A stretch of 64,000 bases of DNA, from assembly GCA_030685235.1 (NCBI GenBank), contig MU839222.1, positions 1-64,000 of the forward strand, in the 5' to 3' direction. Under the pieces are notes generated by a model. The model had not been told where the DNA came from and ran no database searches. It was given only the letters and a program-made list of their open reading frames with translations. This DNA is from Copromyces sp. CBS 386.78 (lineage: Eukaryota > Ascomycota > Sordariomycetes > Sordariales > Sordariaceae). Below, in pieces: positions 48,403 through 60,248 of the stretch. The position numbers and the translations under genes are program-made. Positions within the stretch are counted from its first letter, which is position 1. Every line of letters begins with the position of its first letter.

Positions 48403-49532
48403 ATGAAGGCCACTCTCATGATGCTGTTGGCGCCTCTGGCGGCCATGGCAGCGCCCACCCCCGACAACTTGGAGGCTCGTCAGGCCAGCCAAAGCATTGA
48501 CACTCTGATCAAGGCCAAGGGCAAGCTCTACTTCGGTGCCTGCACCGATCAGGGCCGTCTCACCTCGGGCAAGAACGCGGCCATTCTGCAGCAGAACTTC
48601 GGCCAGGTCACGCCTGAGAACAGCATGAAGTGGGATAGCCTCCAGAGCCAGAAGGGCAAATACAACTGGGGCCAGGCCGACTACCTCGTCAACTGGGCTA
48701 CCACCAACAACAAGACCATCCGTGGCCACACCTTCCTCTGGCACTCACAGCTTGCCGGGTGGGTCGGCAACATCCGCGACAAGAGCCAGTTGACCACGGT
48801 TCTCCAGGACCACATCACCACGGTCATGACCCGTTACAAGGGCAAGATCTATGGCTATGTATGTGACCTGCACTCGTACCTGTCAACTTTGAAACACAGT
48901 AGCTCACACGATTTTCCCAACAGGACGTCGCCAACGAAATCTTCAACGAAGACGGCTCCCTCCGCAGCAGCCCCTTCTACAACGTCCTCGGCGAAGACAT
49001 GGTCTCAATCGCCTTCAAGGCGGCCCGGGCGGCCGATCCGGGCGCCAAGCTGTACATCAACGACTACAACCTCGACAGCCCCAACGCCGCCAAGCTGACC
49101 AAGGGCATGGTCCAGCACGTCAACAAGTGGGTCGCCGCCGGCGTGCCCATCGATGGCATCGGCACCCAGGGCCACATCAGCTCCGGAGGCGGCAACAACC
49201 TTGCCGCTGCCATCAAGGCGCTTGCTGCTGCTAACGTTAAGGAGGTCGCCGTCACGGAGCTCGATATCCAGGGTAACAATGCGCGTGATTATGCTACTAT
49301 TACCAAGGGGTGCTTGAGTGAGCCGAAGTGTGTTGGTATTACTGTTTGGGGTGTGAGAGATCCGGTAGGTGCTTGTCCCCTAGACCCTAATGACGGGTTG
49401 TGATATGGATGGGAACAGTGATGCTGATGATCAAAACAGGACTCGTGGAGACCCTCTGGCAACCCGCTCCTTTTCGATTCCAACTACAACCCCAAGGCTG
49501 CGTACACCTCCATCGTTCAAGCTCTTCAGTAA
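48403..49532 (+). CDS. Secreted GH10 endo-1,4-beta-xylanase
   Basis: Hydrolyses the xylan backbone outside the cell. Exons are 48,403-48,858, 48,924-49,364 and 49,440-49,532. Introns are 65 and 75 nt, both between codons. The model gives 329 residues. The signal peptide is [17 protein letters not shown], followed by [10 protein letters not shown], likely a short propeptide. The barrel starts at [29 protein letters not shown] and [10 protein letters not shown] are substrate-site motifs. The acid/base Glu is in DVANE (157), the nucleophile in VTELDIQ (264). [15 protein letters not shown] and [15 protein letters not shown] complete the family. The length is that of a single catalytic domain; there is no cellulose-binding module. 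The residue before N-E is Ala where Val is common. Neighbours are a tRNA and a broken AA9 gene on the opposite strand. Confidence 0.96.
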
Positions 49533-50332
49533 ACGAGGCGGCTGGAGGACGCTGCGGAGGGTTCCGATTGTACCATCAATCTTTGTCCGATTTGGAGGAA
49601 TCTTCCGTCGTTTCTTCTGTGTATCATGCGTCTGCTGTGCCAATTGCGTGGTCAGAAAAGCGGACTTTGTGCAGGGGATGACCGTGATTTGGGCATTCGC
49701 CTTGGTGGTAGAATGTTAGTAACTGAGTCGCAACTGGGAAATATCATATTTCCCCACCGTATCACATTGTGTACTCTCCAAAGGACCCCTCAGATCTCGA
49801 TTGCGTGCAAGTTTGAATGTACGTGGATTGCTACGGTTGGATTGGCCGATCCCAATAATTTCAACATCTGGCAGACATCTATCTGCTTGAATACCAAGGC
49901 AACTGAAGCGACCGCCCATAAATGGTGATTACGGTCATGACTGCCAAGTTTCATTTTGTACAGGTATTTGCAAGACGGAGAGCGCAAGTACAGTTTTTAA
50001 CCCGTCGGGCCCGAAACTGACTCCCTCGGTAGCATAGTGGATGCACCTTCCGTGGCATTGAACCTCCCTGAAAGTGCTCGGGAGACACTCGGCAAGAACA
50101 ATCTAGTAGAACCAGGTGAGACTAGAAAGACAATATCAATCAAAGACAAAGCTTTCGGTTAGATTCTCTCGGGTCTTTTTTTATGTTATTTTGTGCCAAA
50201 ACGTACTTGTCATGAACAGGAACCAAGAGGCCCTGCGATAAAATGGGAGCTGGCTGAAGGTCACAGGGACCGACGTTTTTGATGAACCTTATATGCACCG
50301 GAGGCTGGCCCCCAGTCAATAATAGTAAAACA
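49533..50332. other. Intergenic, xylanase 3' flank to tRNA
   Basis: No gene was recognised. A tRNA-like A-box motif (TAGCATAGTGG, near 50,031) has no partner B box or stems. Confidence 0.5.
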
Positions 50333-50404
50333 AGCTGCATGGCGCAGCGGAAGCGCGCCGGGCTCATAACCCGGAGGTCACTCGATCGAAACGAGTTGCA
50401 GCTA
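50333..50404 (+). tRNA. Initiator tRNA-Met (CAT)
   Basis: 72 nt fold with perfect stems: acceptor AGCTGCA/TGCAGCT, D stem GCGC/GCGC, anticodon stem CCGGG/CCCGG and T stem ACTCG/CGAGT. The anticodon is CAT within CTCATAA. Initiator features are all visible: A1:T72 pair, three G:C pairs at the base of the anticodon stem, and a T loop starting with A (ATCGAAA) in place of TTC. There is no intron and no encoded CCA. A short T run follows at 50,414-50,437, suitable for Pol III termination. Confidence 0.97.
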
Positions 50405-50754
50405 GATTCAAGTTTGTTTTTTCTACTTTTTTTTTCCTCTTTATTCGACTTGCCAGGTTTGCTTTGCATCAGTGTATTTTTTCGTTGTTCTTTTCGTCCA
50501 TACATACTGGTTGTGTGATGGTTATTGGAGGGTCGTCATCGATGGAAATCTCAACACAGGAAGCATTCAAACAAGATGGGAGCGGAATTTAAAGGACCTT
50601 TTGCAACGACGATCAGAGCTCAATAGGCATTGAACTGCCACTGTTCATATTCATGTGCGTGCACATTGGTGTTTCTCCCCGACAGTCTCCCTGACAGTTT
50701 TCCTCACAGTATCAATACCTTCCAATTTCCCATCCCCCCCATTTAGATCCAGTC
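50405..50754. other. Intergenic, tRNA to AA9 relic
   Basis: Contains the T-rich terminator region just after the tRNA and the 3' flank of the minus-strand AA9 gene. Nothing else was recognised. Confidence 0.5.
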
Positions 50755-51582
50755 CTAGCAGCTAAATACCGACGGACCAGGAACGATGTAGGACTTGAAG
50801 TTGTTGTAGATCTGCCATCACTTGTCAGTATTTTCTCTCTCACCACATCATAATGTGTTGTAGACAAGAAAAACTCACGTTAGCAGTATAGCCAGGATCC
50901 GTCGCCTTGAACGCGCCTGGGATCTTCACCAACGGTCCGGGCTCCTTGTTGCCGCTTCCACCTGTAACATTGACCTGCGCACAGCTGATGTAAAACTGCG
51001 GCGTGCTGCCCGGGTTGTGGATAGCCAGCGACTGATGCGCAAGAGGTACTCCCCGTTCTTGATGCAGGTTGGGATCTTGAAGGTGTAGTCCGCTGTGTTT
51101 TCCCCAATTTGTCATGTCATTAGCACCGTTCCATTCCATCTTCACTACCGCGAAGCAAAAACACGAAATAAGAGGGAAAAAGGGAAGTAACATACACCTC
51201 AAAGGCCAACTAGCCCCCGACCCCCCAAAAGTCGGTCCCCAACCATATATCTTAAACCAATCCCCACTCCCATCATAATCAGCCACCTGGCCGGGTGCTT
51301 TGCTCATGTACAAGCTGATCGGTCCCTGGTGGTAGACAGCCTGGTCGGTATAGAAAGTGAAGGAGTCGCTGGCTTTGACGTCGACGGTGGTGGTGGAAGC
51401 GCCCGAAGCGCCGCCGACGTTGCACCGCAGAGGGCGGTGACGGGGGAGTTGTAGTTTGTGTTCTTGCGCAGGTTTTGGTAGACGGGGAATTTTTGGGAGT
51501 TGACGGCGAGTTGTTGGAAGATGTAATGCGCGGAGGCGAGGGGTGCGCCCACGAGGGCGATCACGGATAGGGTAGGCTTCAT
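50755..51582 (-). pseudogene. AA9 lytic polysaccharide monooxygenase, two frame breaks
   Basis: AA9 enzymes are secreted copper oxidases that cut cellulose. Exons are 51,196-51,582, 50,879-51,092 and 50,755-50,811, with introns of 103 and 67 nt. The signal peptide [18 protein letters not shown] is followed by His1 (HYIFQQL), the copper-binding N-terminus. The second His is in [11 protein letters not shown] and the axial Tyr in PQFYISCAQ. The end is IYNNFKSYIVPGPSVF. The frame is lost near 51,427-51,436: after NYNSPVT the usual D-L-x-x-N-D stretch is missing and LRCNVGG follows in another frame. A second break near 51,031-51,036 lacks one base between LLRI and SLAIHNPG. The exons sum to 658 nt, not divisible by three. 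Either a recent pseudogene or sequence error; the missing segment argues for the former. Confidence 0.85.
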
Positions 51583-52375
51583 GATGGACAGTGGGAATTG
51601 AAGCAGCTGATGATGGTAACGGTGATCCGTAATCGTGTGGCAGAGCGGTGATCGTGCTGATCGGGGAACCTACTCTTGTGTATCGAGGTGTTGATATAGG
51701 ATTGTTAAACTGGTGGTTTGCTGGTCCTGCCTTCAAATGCCGAAGGTTGGCTCGATTACCGCGCAGGAAGGCCGAATGTGGAGCGGGCCAGCAGTCCCAT
51801 TGAGACATACTTGCCCCTCGACAGACGTGCCGCAAGTAATATAGAAGAACCGGAGCAGAATTGTGTCCATATTGAAGACATATGAGCCCCGTGGGTCGGT
51901 AGATTGCTCCAGCAGAGAGAGCGAACCGGACGACTGTGAGGTTGGGAGAGTGTGGGTGTGGTGGGCATGTCGACGGCAATATCAACCCGGTTTTCGTCAT
52001 GTGCCGGAGGGAGGGGATGTCATAATAATAGTGGAAGTACTCTGTGAAATCTCATACTACACTCGGGAAAATGTGTCCGGGCTCAGGACCTTGTGTTGAA
52101 CATGGAATGTGATGTGATGGCTCGGACTGGTGGTTGAGGAAAGTGATCGTTGCGGAGAGCCCAGCGGGCAATCTGGGAAAAGGACCGCAAACAGCTAATG
52201 CACTAGCAGAATAAAGTTCCCGCACTCAAACGCCTTGTCGTTTTCTTGGCATGAGGGGGTGGCACACACACACACCGCTACACAGATCGACAATCTGGTC
52301 GAAACCACGAATAGATCAATCGCATCCCATCATAACTCAACGAAATCTACACCAAATCTCGTAAAATTTTGATCG
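51583..52375. other. AA9 upstream flank and island edge
   Basis: Old promoter of the AA9 gene, with a frame shadow at 51,756-51,968. A CA dinucleotide run is at 52,261-52,275. GC-normal composition ends abruptly at about 52,375. No gene was recognised. Confidence 0.5.
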
Positions 52376-52559
52376 CTTACGTCGCTTACGTTCGCTCTTA
52401 TTGTTTATACCGTCTTTTATTGTATTATCGTAGTATAATAGTGGCCTTTCTTAATAATAATTAGAAGGCGTTCGTAAACTTAATATTTTATAGTAGCGAG
52501 CTTCTTCGTAATATCGCTATTATAGTAAGCGTAATTATGCGTTTTGTATAACGATATAA

Positions 52560-53640
52560 GAGTAATTTCGAGCTTATTAGCAAGCCGTTTTTACTATTTC
52601 GAACCTTCTAGAATATTAGAAAATTCCTTATATAAATAATGGAAGTACGTTACTATATTATTTCTATATTAGAATAGCCGTATTTAATATTATATAGGAA
52701 GTTATAAAATTATTCGTTTTAAAGCTAGATATATATTTTAACGAAATATGCGAATTCTTTGCCGATAATTACAATATATATATATCAATTGAGATTGTAC
52801 AGCGATACCTTCGTTAAGAGCGTTAGAAGAAGAAGAAATTAGCGTTTAAAGTAGTATAATAATAGTTTTAATTAGTAGTAGAATGGATAATAAAGATATT
52901 ATTATTTATTATAGAGATGTTCGTTTTTTGCGACGAGTTTAGTATAAACCGACGAAATAGAATTCATTGTATTAAATAGGTATTTTATAGCGCTATTGCA
53001 ATATTAATAAGTATATTCGAACGTAGTAAATAGTATTACTTCCTCCCGGGTATATTAGTTAATAGTATATTTGAATTATTGGTTTTTAAGGGTGCGATAA
53101 ATATCCTTAATTTTATAATATAGTTAGAAAGGAGATTATTCCTTTAAATAAACTTTTTTCCTGGTTGTAATAGTATTTTGGTAATAAATAATATTAATTA
53201 GTATTTTTATAACGAAATATATTACGTATATATAAGGGTTGGTATATTGCTTTAGTATTTATTATTATATTTTTTAGAATTTAATCCGATCGAAGTGTAT
53301 TTTAGTAATTTTAAGAAGTATATAAAGTAAATATATAGTAGCGAGGGTGGCCATAGTATATTTAATAGCGAGTTTCTTACCTTTTTGCGTCGGATAGCGA
53401 TAATAGTTAGGTATTATATTAAATAGATCCGTAATTACTTTAGAAATACGAAATTAGTAATAGAGGATATTAATAATATAGATAAAAATTATGTAACGAT
53501 ATATGTTAAAGAGTTGGAAGAGTTTAAGCGGATTAGTAATATAATTAGGCAATAGTAATATAGTTTGGAAAGTATTAGGGAGTTTAGAAATAGGAATTAA
53601 TTATATTATAATCTAGTGTTAGAAATACTAGAAATACTAG
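52560..53640 (+). mobile_element. Decayed Tc1-type (DDE_3) transposase
   Basis: Read through stops on the plus strand. A helix-turn-helix remnant EIVQRYLR is near 52,790. The second-Asp block is VFCDEFSINRRNR near 52,920-52,960. The third block is YLLLYFLEFNPIEVYFSNFK at about 53,260-53,320, where active fungal members read Y-L-P-P-Y-S-P-D-F-N-P-I-E; Pro-to-Leu and Ser-to-Phe are C-to-T changes. SSEGGHSIFNSEFLTFLRRI closes the family's C-terminal part. Terminal inverted repeats could not be fixed. It begins close to the composition boundary and lies next to the chromovirus insertion. Confidence 0.75.
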
Positions 53641-53715
53641 ATTTATATATTTATATAATAATGTTAAAGTAATAGAAATCTCTTTTTTTTATTGTATATT
53701 ATATTAGTTCGAATT

Positions 53716-53949
53716 TATTATAGGGCGCGAGCAAGCACTAAGGTAAGATGTTGATTGTTGTGCGAGGAACCAGAAGAAGAACCTATACGCACACGAGAAC
53801 TATATAGGGCATAGTGTAGAGCCCTGTGGTTATAGGTCCATAGGGCGGTACTATAACTGTGCTATATTTAGACAGCTATATTCAGCTGGCTGCACTAATG
53901 TAGTACAGCACCCCTATCTATTTACAAGGAGTAGGCAATGCTTATGACA
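53716..53949 (-). repeat. 3' LTR of the chromovirus
   Basis: 234 bp. On the minus strand it starts TGTCATAAGCATTGCC and ends TATAATA. It matches 61,737-61,970 without indels. By hand count about 33 positions differ, all transitions. It is less AT-rich than the interior. Confidence 0.93.
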
Positions 53950-53962
53950 CTACCCCCCTTCT
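53950..53962 (-). other. Polypurine tract
   Basis: AGAAGGGGGGTAG (mostly purine) directly precedes the 3' LTR on the minus strand. It primes plus-strand DNA synthesis in this element class and fixes the transcription direction. Confidence 0.75.
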
Positions 53963-54744
53963 AAACTAATTCCCGGCTTTAAAAACCGTTCAGAAACTAT
54001 TAATATTTATAAAGTGGGGCCTAGTAGGTACTTAGCGCTAAGCCTCCTATTAAAGGGTCGAACACTAGCTAAAATATTACTAAATATACCCCTTTCGTAA
54101 AGATTACCCGATTATTACTTTAAATAATCCTAAATAGGCTTAAAAACGTTCTTAATCGTCTTATAAGCTTCCTATCCATACTTTCCTATTACTAGCCCCC
54201 GACGGGGGGTATTATAAGGACGCCCGTAGTGTAGTAGTATATAAGGACGCTTATATCCCTACTAATACCGTAGACTATAGAGACCCTCTTATTCGAATTT
54301 CGTTACAATCGCTATAATTATCTTTTCTCTATCTTATAACTATCTCCCCCTTCCCTACTAACTGTAATATAAAATTTTAATCGTATAGGCTCTAACTATT
54401 GGCTAGGGGGGTAGGGTAAAGTATTAGGGGTAAGAAACGTAGGTGCGCCGTAAGACGTATTATTTCCCGATTATTATTAACGGTACCCTTACTACTACAG
54501 TAGGGTATCTATAAAGTAATTCGGCTAGGATATATAAAATAAACTATTATTAAACTCCTTATTTTTTATATTCCTCCGCTTTATTTATTATTTAACCTTA
54601 TATTCTGCCTGACCTACCGGTTATTTACTTCCGGGGCAGCCGTAATAGGGACTAGAGAAGGCGCTTCAACCAGGGCCTCCTCTTCTTTAACCTTTAATTA
54701 AATTTTAAATCCTCTCCTAAAAGCGATATACGGCAGTCCTAATT

Positions 54745-54865
54745 CTAGCCGTCTCTTATAAAAGTCCTAGACTACTTCCTAGTAACCATCGAAATTAACT
54801 ACTAATTGCTAATCTAAGGGGTAGTAAGACCACTTTACTAAGTAGTACTATTGTCCCTCAATCTT
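54745..54865 (-). pseudogene. Chromodomain relic of the chromovirus
   Basis: The minus-strand translation reads IEGQ-YYLVKWSYYPLD, then FDGY, then DFYKRRLELG, with stops where Glu/Gln/Trp codons would be. Such C-terminal chromodomains steer integration toward heterochromatin marks, in agreement with the element's AT-rich location. Confidence 0.7.
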
Positions 54866-55529
54866 TTAATAATTTAAGAATTCTTTAAATTCCTAATACC
54901 TATCTTCTTCGAAATTATCGGTTCTAATAACTACTATACCCTTATTAACTTTAACGTTAATTATAAAATTTTTCTAATTTAATAAGCTTTTAATATATAG
55001 TTTAATTCTAAATACGTTAACAATATAAATAACCTTTATATTACTAGGTAAAACTAATTCTACTATATATAAAGTAGTTTTTATAATACGAAAAGGTCCT
55101 TCAAAACGCAGTACTAACTTATCGTACAGCCTACTAATTATATAATTAACTATATTAAATATAACCTCATCCCTAACCTTATATTTAAATATATCGGTAC
55201 GGTTCTCGTTCGCCGCCGCTTTATATTTCGTTTATACTTATAAAAAAGAAATTTTAATAAAGTCCCAAACTTTTTTAAACTATAATACTAATTAATTAAT
55301 ATTAAAAATTTATTTCTTCTATACGTCCATTATATTTAGGGGGAGCGGTATAAATAGTTTTATCCTTATACGAGGGTAAAAATTGTAATTAGCGAAGAAG
55401 GGGGTTATTTCCATTAATACCAATTTAAAGTTATTACTTTAGAATTTAATTAATAGTAGCTAATCTATTTAATTATCTTATACTTAATTAATAAAGGTTC
55501 GTAAGTATTATTCTAATTTTACGTTAATC

Positions 55530-55880
55530 CTTTTTATTTATTTATTAATTTCCTTATAATAAGGCGTAGAATATTTTAATTTAATGCCTAATTGTAAAAA
55601 TAGCTATTTCTAAAAGGCTAAAACGAATTAGATACTTCTATTCGAGACTACAATATTCGGAAGATTATAAAAAATATAAATATAGTTAATAAACTTTTCT
55701 ACTAACTCTTCCGTTATTAACCCCTTTATTAAAATAAAATACCTTATTTTAATTAGCCTATTTACTACGATTAATACGTATTTATACTCCGCTTTTCTAC
55801 TTATTCGCTATAATTTAAAGAATAGGGTTATATAGTCGATAGAAATATTACGCTACGGGGTATTAAGAATAAGTAAGGGT
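55530..55880 (-). pseudogene. Integrase core relic
   Basis: ISIDYITLFFKL carries the first catalytic Asp region. EYKYVLIVVNRLIKIRYFIL follows. The second block reads VVSNRSI at 55,634-55,651 where V-S-D-R-G is expected, so the catalytic Asp is Asn. LGIKLKYST matches the stretch before the H-P-Q-T-D-G-Q block. Confidence 0.8.
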
Positions 55881-57276
55881 TTAAAGAAATTTATTAGTAA
55901 TATTCTAATAGTTTTAATCTTACTATAGGGTATATAGCCCTTATAATAAATATTTACTACAATTACTATTTTTAGTTAAAAGTAGCGGTATATTAATACT
56001 ATTATCTTATCCCTCTTAAGATAGCCGTCCTATATTAAAATATAAGTACGATAAATTAGTTTTAATTGGACCGCTTTATTATCGGGGGGTATTATTAACC
56101 TATCCTTAAATATTACCCTATTATTAACTATATAATATTTAATAAAGGGGATTTTCAATTTCTTCTTTAAATACTTCGGCTAACAATCTCCGGACCTAAT
56201 AGCTTTTCGGATATCTACTATTATAAAGGAATTAGTATAAGCCTAATCTACTAGGTTATCTATATAAATACCTAGCTTATCTTTATCTTCTTTTCCTTCG
56301 AAACTATTTTTTAAAATATAAATAGTAAGGGGGGCCTTATTATTTATTATAATATTTATTATAAAACTTTCGTTATTTATATTTATTATTTCCTAATTGA
56401 ATAAATTTTCGTCGAAGTATAAAAGATTAATAAGTAACTTTTTTCTTACTTTTAGCCTATTATTATCCGTATCCCTTAATATATATTCTAATTTATAATT
56501 TAAAGTATTAAGTTTAACGTTAATTAATCCTAACCGGTATTTAATTATAAAATTAAATTTAAATAGAAATTTAAACTACTTTATATATTTAGGGGTAAGT
56601 TTTTTCGTAGTATTAAACGTTTTAAGGTTCTTATAATCGGTAATAATCTCGAATAGTTAAACGGCGCCTTCTAATTTGAACCGCTATTCTTCTAATATTT
56701 TAATAATAATTAGTAACTCCTTATTATATATATTATAATTATATTCGGCTATTAAATATTTAGTTAAAAAATAGGCGATTAGATAAAATTTACTATCGTA
56801 TAATTATAATAATATACCTCCTATAAACTAATTAAAAGCATTAATTTCGACTACCGTTAACTTTTCCTAATTATAGATCTTTAAAATTAGTATAATTATA
56901 AAAGCTATTTTTAGGGCTTTAAAAACGTTATTATACTCTTTATCCTACCTCTAATTTTTTTTTTTTTTATTAATTCGTACAATAGTCTACTTATATATAA
57001 AAAGTTGGTAATAAACCTCTTATAGAAATTAGTAAAGCTTAAAAAACATTACAACTAGCGCCTCATCGTTAGTACTTCCTACTTAATAATTACTTCTACC
57101 TTTTTTAAATCTATTTTAATACCGCCGGGCGTAATAATTAAACCTAAGTATTTTATTCTTTAAATATAGAACTTACATTTATTAATATCAATTTATAAGC
57201 CCGTATTAATCAAGCGCTAAAATACTTCCCTAACATACTTAACATACTCTTCGTAAATCTCTAAGAAAATTAAGAC

Positions 57277-57933
57277 GTTATCGAAGTACGCCGTCGTATA
57301 AATATTTAAAATATCGTACAAAATATTATTAATAAAATTCTAAAAAGAGGCTAGGGCCCCTAATAAACCGAACGGGTATATTAATAATTTATAAAAGCTA
57401 AACTTCGTAATAAAAGCTATAAGCCATTCGTATCCCTCAGTTATACGTAACCTATTAAAGGCGGCGATAATATCTACCTTTGTAAATTATTTAATTTTAT
57501 AAATAATATCCAAAATCTCTTTAATAAATAGTAAGGGGTATTTATTCTTTAGCGAAATTTCGTTAATACCTTAGTAATCGATGCAAATTCTTACGCCACC
57601 GCCCGGTTTCCTTACTAGAAGCATTAGAGAGGCGATATTAGAAGTTAATAGCCTAATAAATCCCTTTACTAAATTATTATCCAATTATTATTTAATAACT
57701 TTTAATTTTTAGGGCGATATTAATTGTACTCTAAAGTAAGGTAAGGATTCTACCCCGGGCTTTAATTCAATTTTATAATTATAAAATCGATATTCAGGTA
57801 TTATATTAGTATTCTTCAGGTTAATTACGTAGGATAAATCTTTATATTCATCTAAAAAGCGTACTTTTACCTCTTCAAAAATATATTTCGGCTTCAACGA
57901 CTTATCTATAAACTTTTGAACGTCCTCCTCCAT
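57277..57933 (-). pseudogene. Reverse transcriptase relic
   Basis: The start is in the open piece 57,709-57,933 (YRFYNYKIELKPGVESLPYF, the usual entry to gypsy RT). The active site at 57,277-57,288 reads YFDN instead of Y-x-D-D, within TAYFDNVLIF. It is the same Asp-to-Asn change as in the unrelated copy at 11.3 kb. Confidence 0.82.
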
Positions 57934-59130
57934 AATACTATAAATTTTATTAATTTCGGTTAGGGGCGTTGGCTTTCATTCTTCGGAAGTTTTATCTTCG
58001 GGAATTTTAAATTCCTCCTTCTCTAAACCTAATTTATAAATCTAATTAACGAATTCCCTAATTAATTCGCTTAATTGGAAAAAGATTATTAATACGTTCT
58101 CTCCTACTACTTTTGCTTTATAAATATCAATAAATTTATAAACCTCTATATTTTTAAAGTAGGGCTTATATAGCTCTCTTCTACCTTATAAAATATTCCT
58201 CCAAGCCTCTTCAAATAAGGCCGGTATTAAAATAATTACCTTCCTTTCCTTCTAAACTTCCTAGAATTCTACCTATATAATTAAATTAACCCTAATACCC
58301 TTTATCTATATATTAAATATAAAGGTCCTAGTATTAACTAATTTAATATTAAATAGATCTAGTGCCGCTATATTAATTATTAATTCGAAAGGTTGAAAAA
58401 TCGTACATTTAATTCAATTAAATCGTTATATTATCTAAATCCTCCGTCCGCTAATAATCTATACCTTTACTTTAATCTTCTCTAACGCTAGTTTTCTAAT
58501 AGGGCCGAAAGGTTCTTTAAACCTCCCTACGTATGCTAAAAAAACGGGGGGTTCTATTATTATAATTTAACTACCCTTAAGGGCCTCCATTATATTAACT
58601 ACCTATATTAAGAAATATTCGTCCTTATTAAAGTCAAAATCGCTATTAAATCCGTTTTCGGCCTCGTTAGGGACGGAAATATCAGATTTACTCCTAATTC
58701 CGCTAAGGACGGGGATATCGGATCCACTCTCAATTCTACTCTTAACTCCGCTAGGGACAGAGATATCTCTATTATCCTTTTTCTTAAGAACAATATTTAA
58801 AACCGCCGCTACCTCTAATAATAGAGGTATATATATACTTATACAGGCTACGTTCCAAATAATTTTATTAGTTACCCAATTAATATCCGGATTATAAAAT
58901 TATAACTATAGCCAGCCTAGAATTACTAGGTAATCTACTACTAAATTAGCTATAAAAAACCTAATAACCTCTCTATAATTAATAATCTATATTGTCGTTT
59001 CGATATATTAATTTACCTATTCCTTAAAGTCGCCGTCGGCTAAATATAACGGCCGGGGCTTTTTTAGAAATTTAAACTCTAAGTAAGCTTTCTCCGCGAA
59101 GGATTGGTCGATAAAAGCCTTACTTAAATA

Positions 59131-59139
59131 TCTAGAGTC
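59131..59139 (-). pseudogene. Retropepsin active site with Gly lost
   Basis: The minus-strand translation ECILLVDSRYLSKAFIDQSF has D-S-R where aspartic proteases need D-S/T-G. The third codon is AGA, one G-to-A change from GGA. Confidence 0.75.
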
Positions 59140-59558
59140 GACTAATAATATACATTCTATTTCATTATTACATTAAGGATATTAAAAATACGTAAATAGT
59201 AAAGTTATATTTTACCTATAGAATTTTAAGCTACTTAATTTAAGCGGCTCTATCCTCCAATAACCTATTATATAAATATCTAACTTATTTACCCTCGTTT
59301 CTATCCTTCTTTATATCTCTATTAAACACCCCTAAACGCAATTTAACCTTAGGGTTCTCTATTTCCCTACTAATTAACGGGAATTAGAATTACCGGGGCA
59401 ACCGGGGCTGCCGGGGCGGCCGGGGCGGCCGGATTAGCTATATCCACTATAGCGTAATTAGTAACTAAGGTACCCGTACCGGCGTACTTACGTATCGTAA
59501 TACCTAGACCGGTACAATTAATTTATTTACCCTTATTACCGTAATTAGTCTAACTCTT

Positions 59559-59600
59559 ACACTCGCGGACTAAATATTTACCCTTACTACAATTTATATA
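59559..59600 (-). pseudogene. Gag zinc knuckle, two of four ligands mutated
   Basis: YINCSKGKYLVREC keeps C-x2-C-x4-H-x4-C spacing. The first Cys and the His are both Tyr, while the second and third Cys remain. Confidence 0.8.
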
Positions 59601-60248
59601 AAAACCTTTATCGTAGCGCTCCTATAGAATATCTTTATAAATCTCTATAAACTTAGTACGGTCTAAATTTATAACGTCGGAATCTTTATTATTACCGTTA
59701 GTACTAAAATTACTATTACCCTTATTACTATTCTAAATACCCTAAATAGTATTATTATATAAGGAAACTCTAATATAAATTTTAGAGATACTTTTACATA
59801 ATTCGTACCATCCTTTGAAATTATTACGAGCGGGTTAAATATAATAATATAAAATTAAATCTACTAAAGATTTAAAGACCTTCTAATAAAGAAAGCGGAC
59901 TTTAATAATTGTATTATAACTATAACGGTCAATTAAAATAATAAATTAAGCTTCGAAATCCTCGTAATTAGACTACTTACCAATCTACTTAAATTATAAT
60001 AGCGAATTCTCAGCGACCTATATAATATCGCTTTATATATAACGGTCGTCCAAATATATTAAAAATTCTTTACTTATTTACTATTTCTAGAGGATAGAAT
60101 ACTAAGGGTTATTAAAAATCGTTTTCTAATATTCCGTAACATTAATTTTTACTTCTCCTCCTAAGTAAAATATAATATAAAGTAATTTTACTATTTTATT
60201 AAGAAATTTATAACTATTAACGATTTAACGATTATAAATCTTTAAATT

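Noticed and set aside
50010..50095. tRNA-like stretch with an A-box motif (TAGCATAGTGG)
   Set aside because: No B box, no acceptor or T stems; only the gene at 50,333-50,404 folds as a tRNA.
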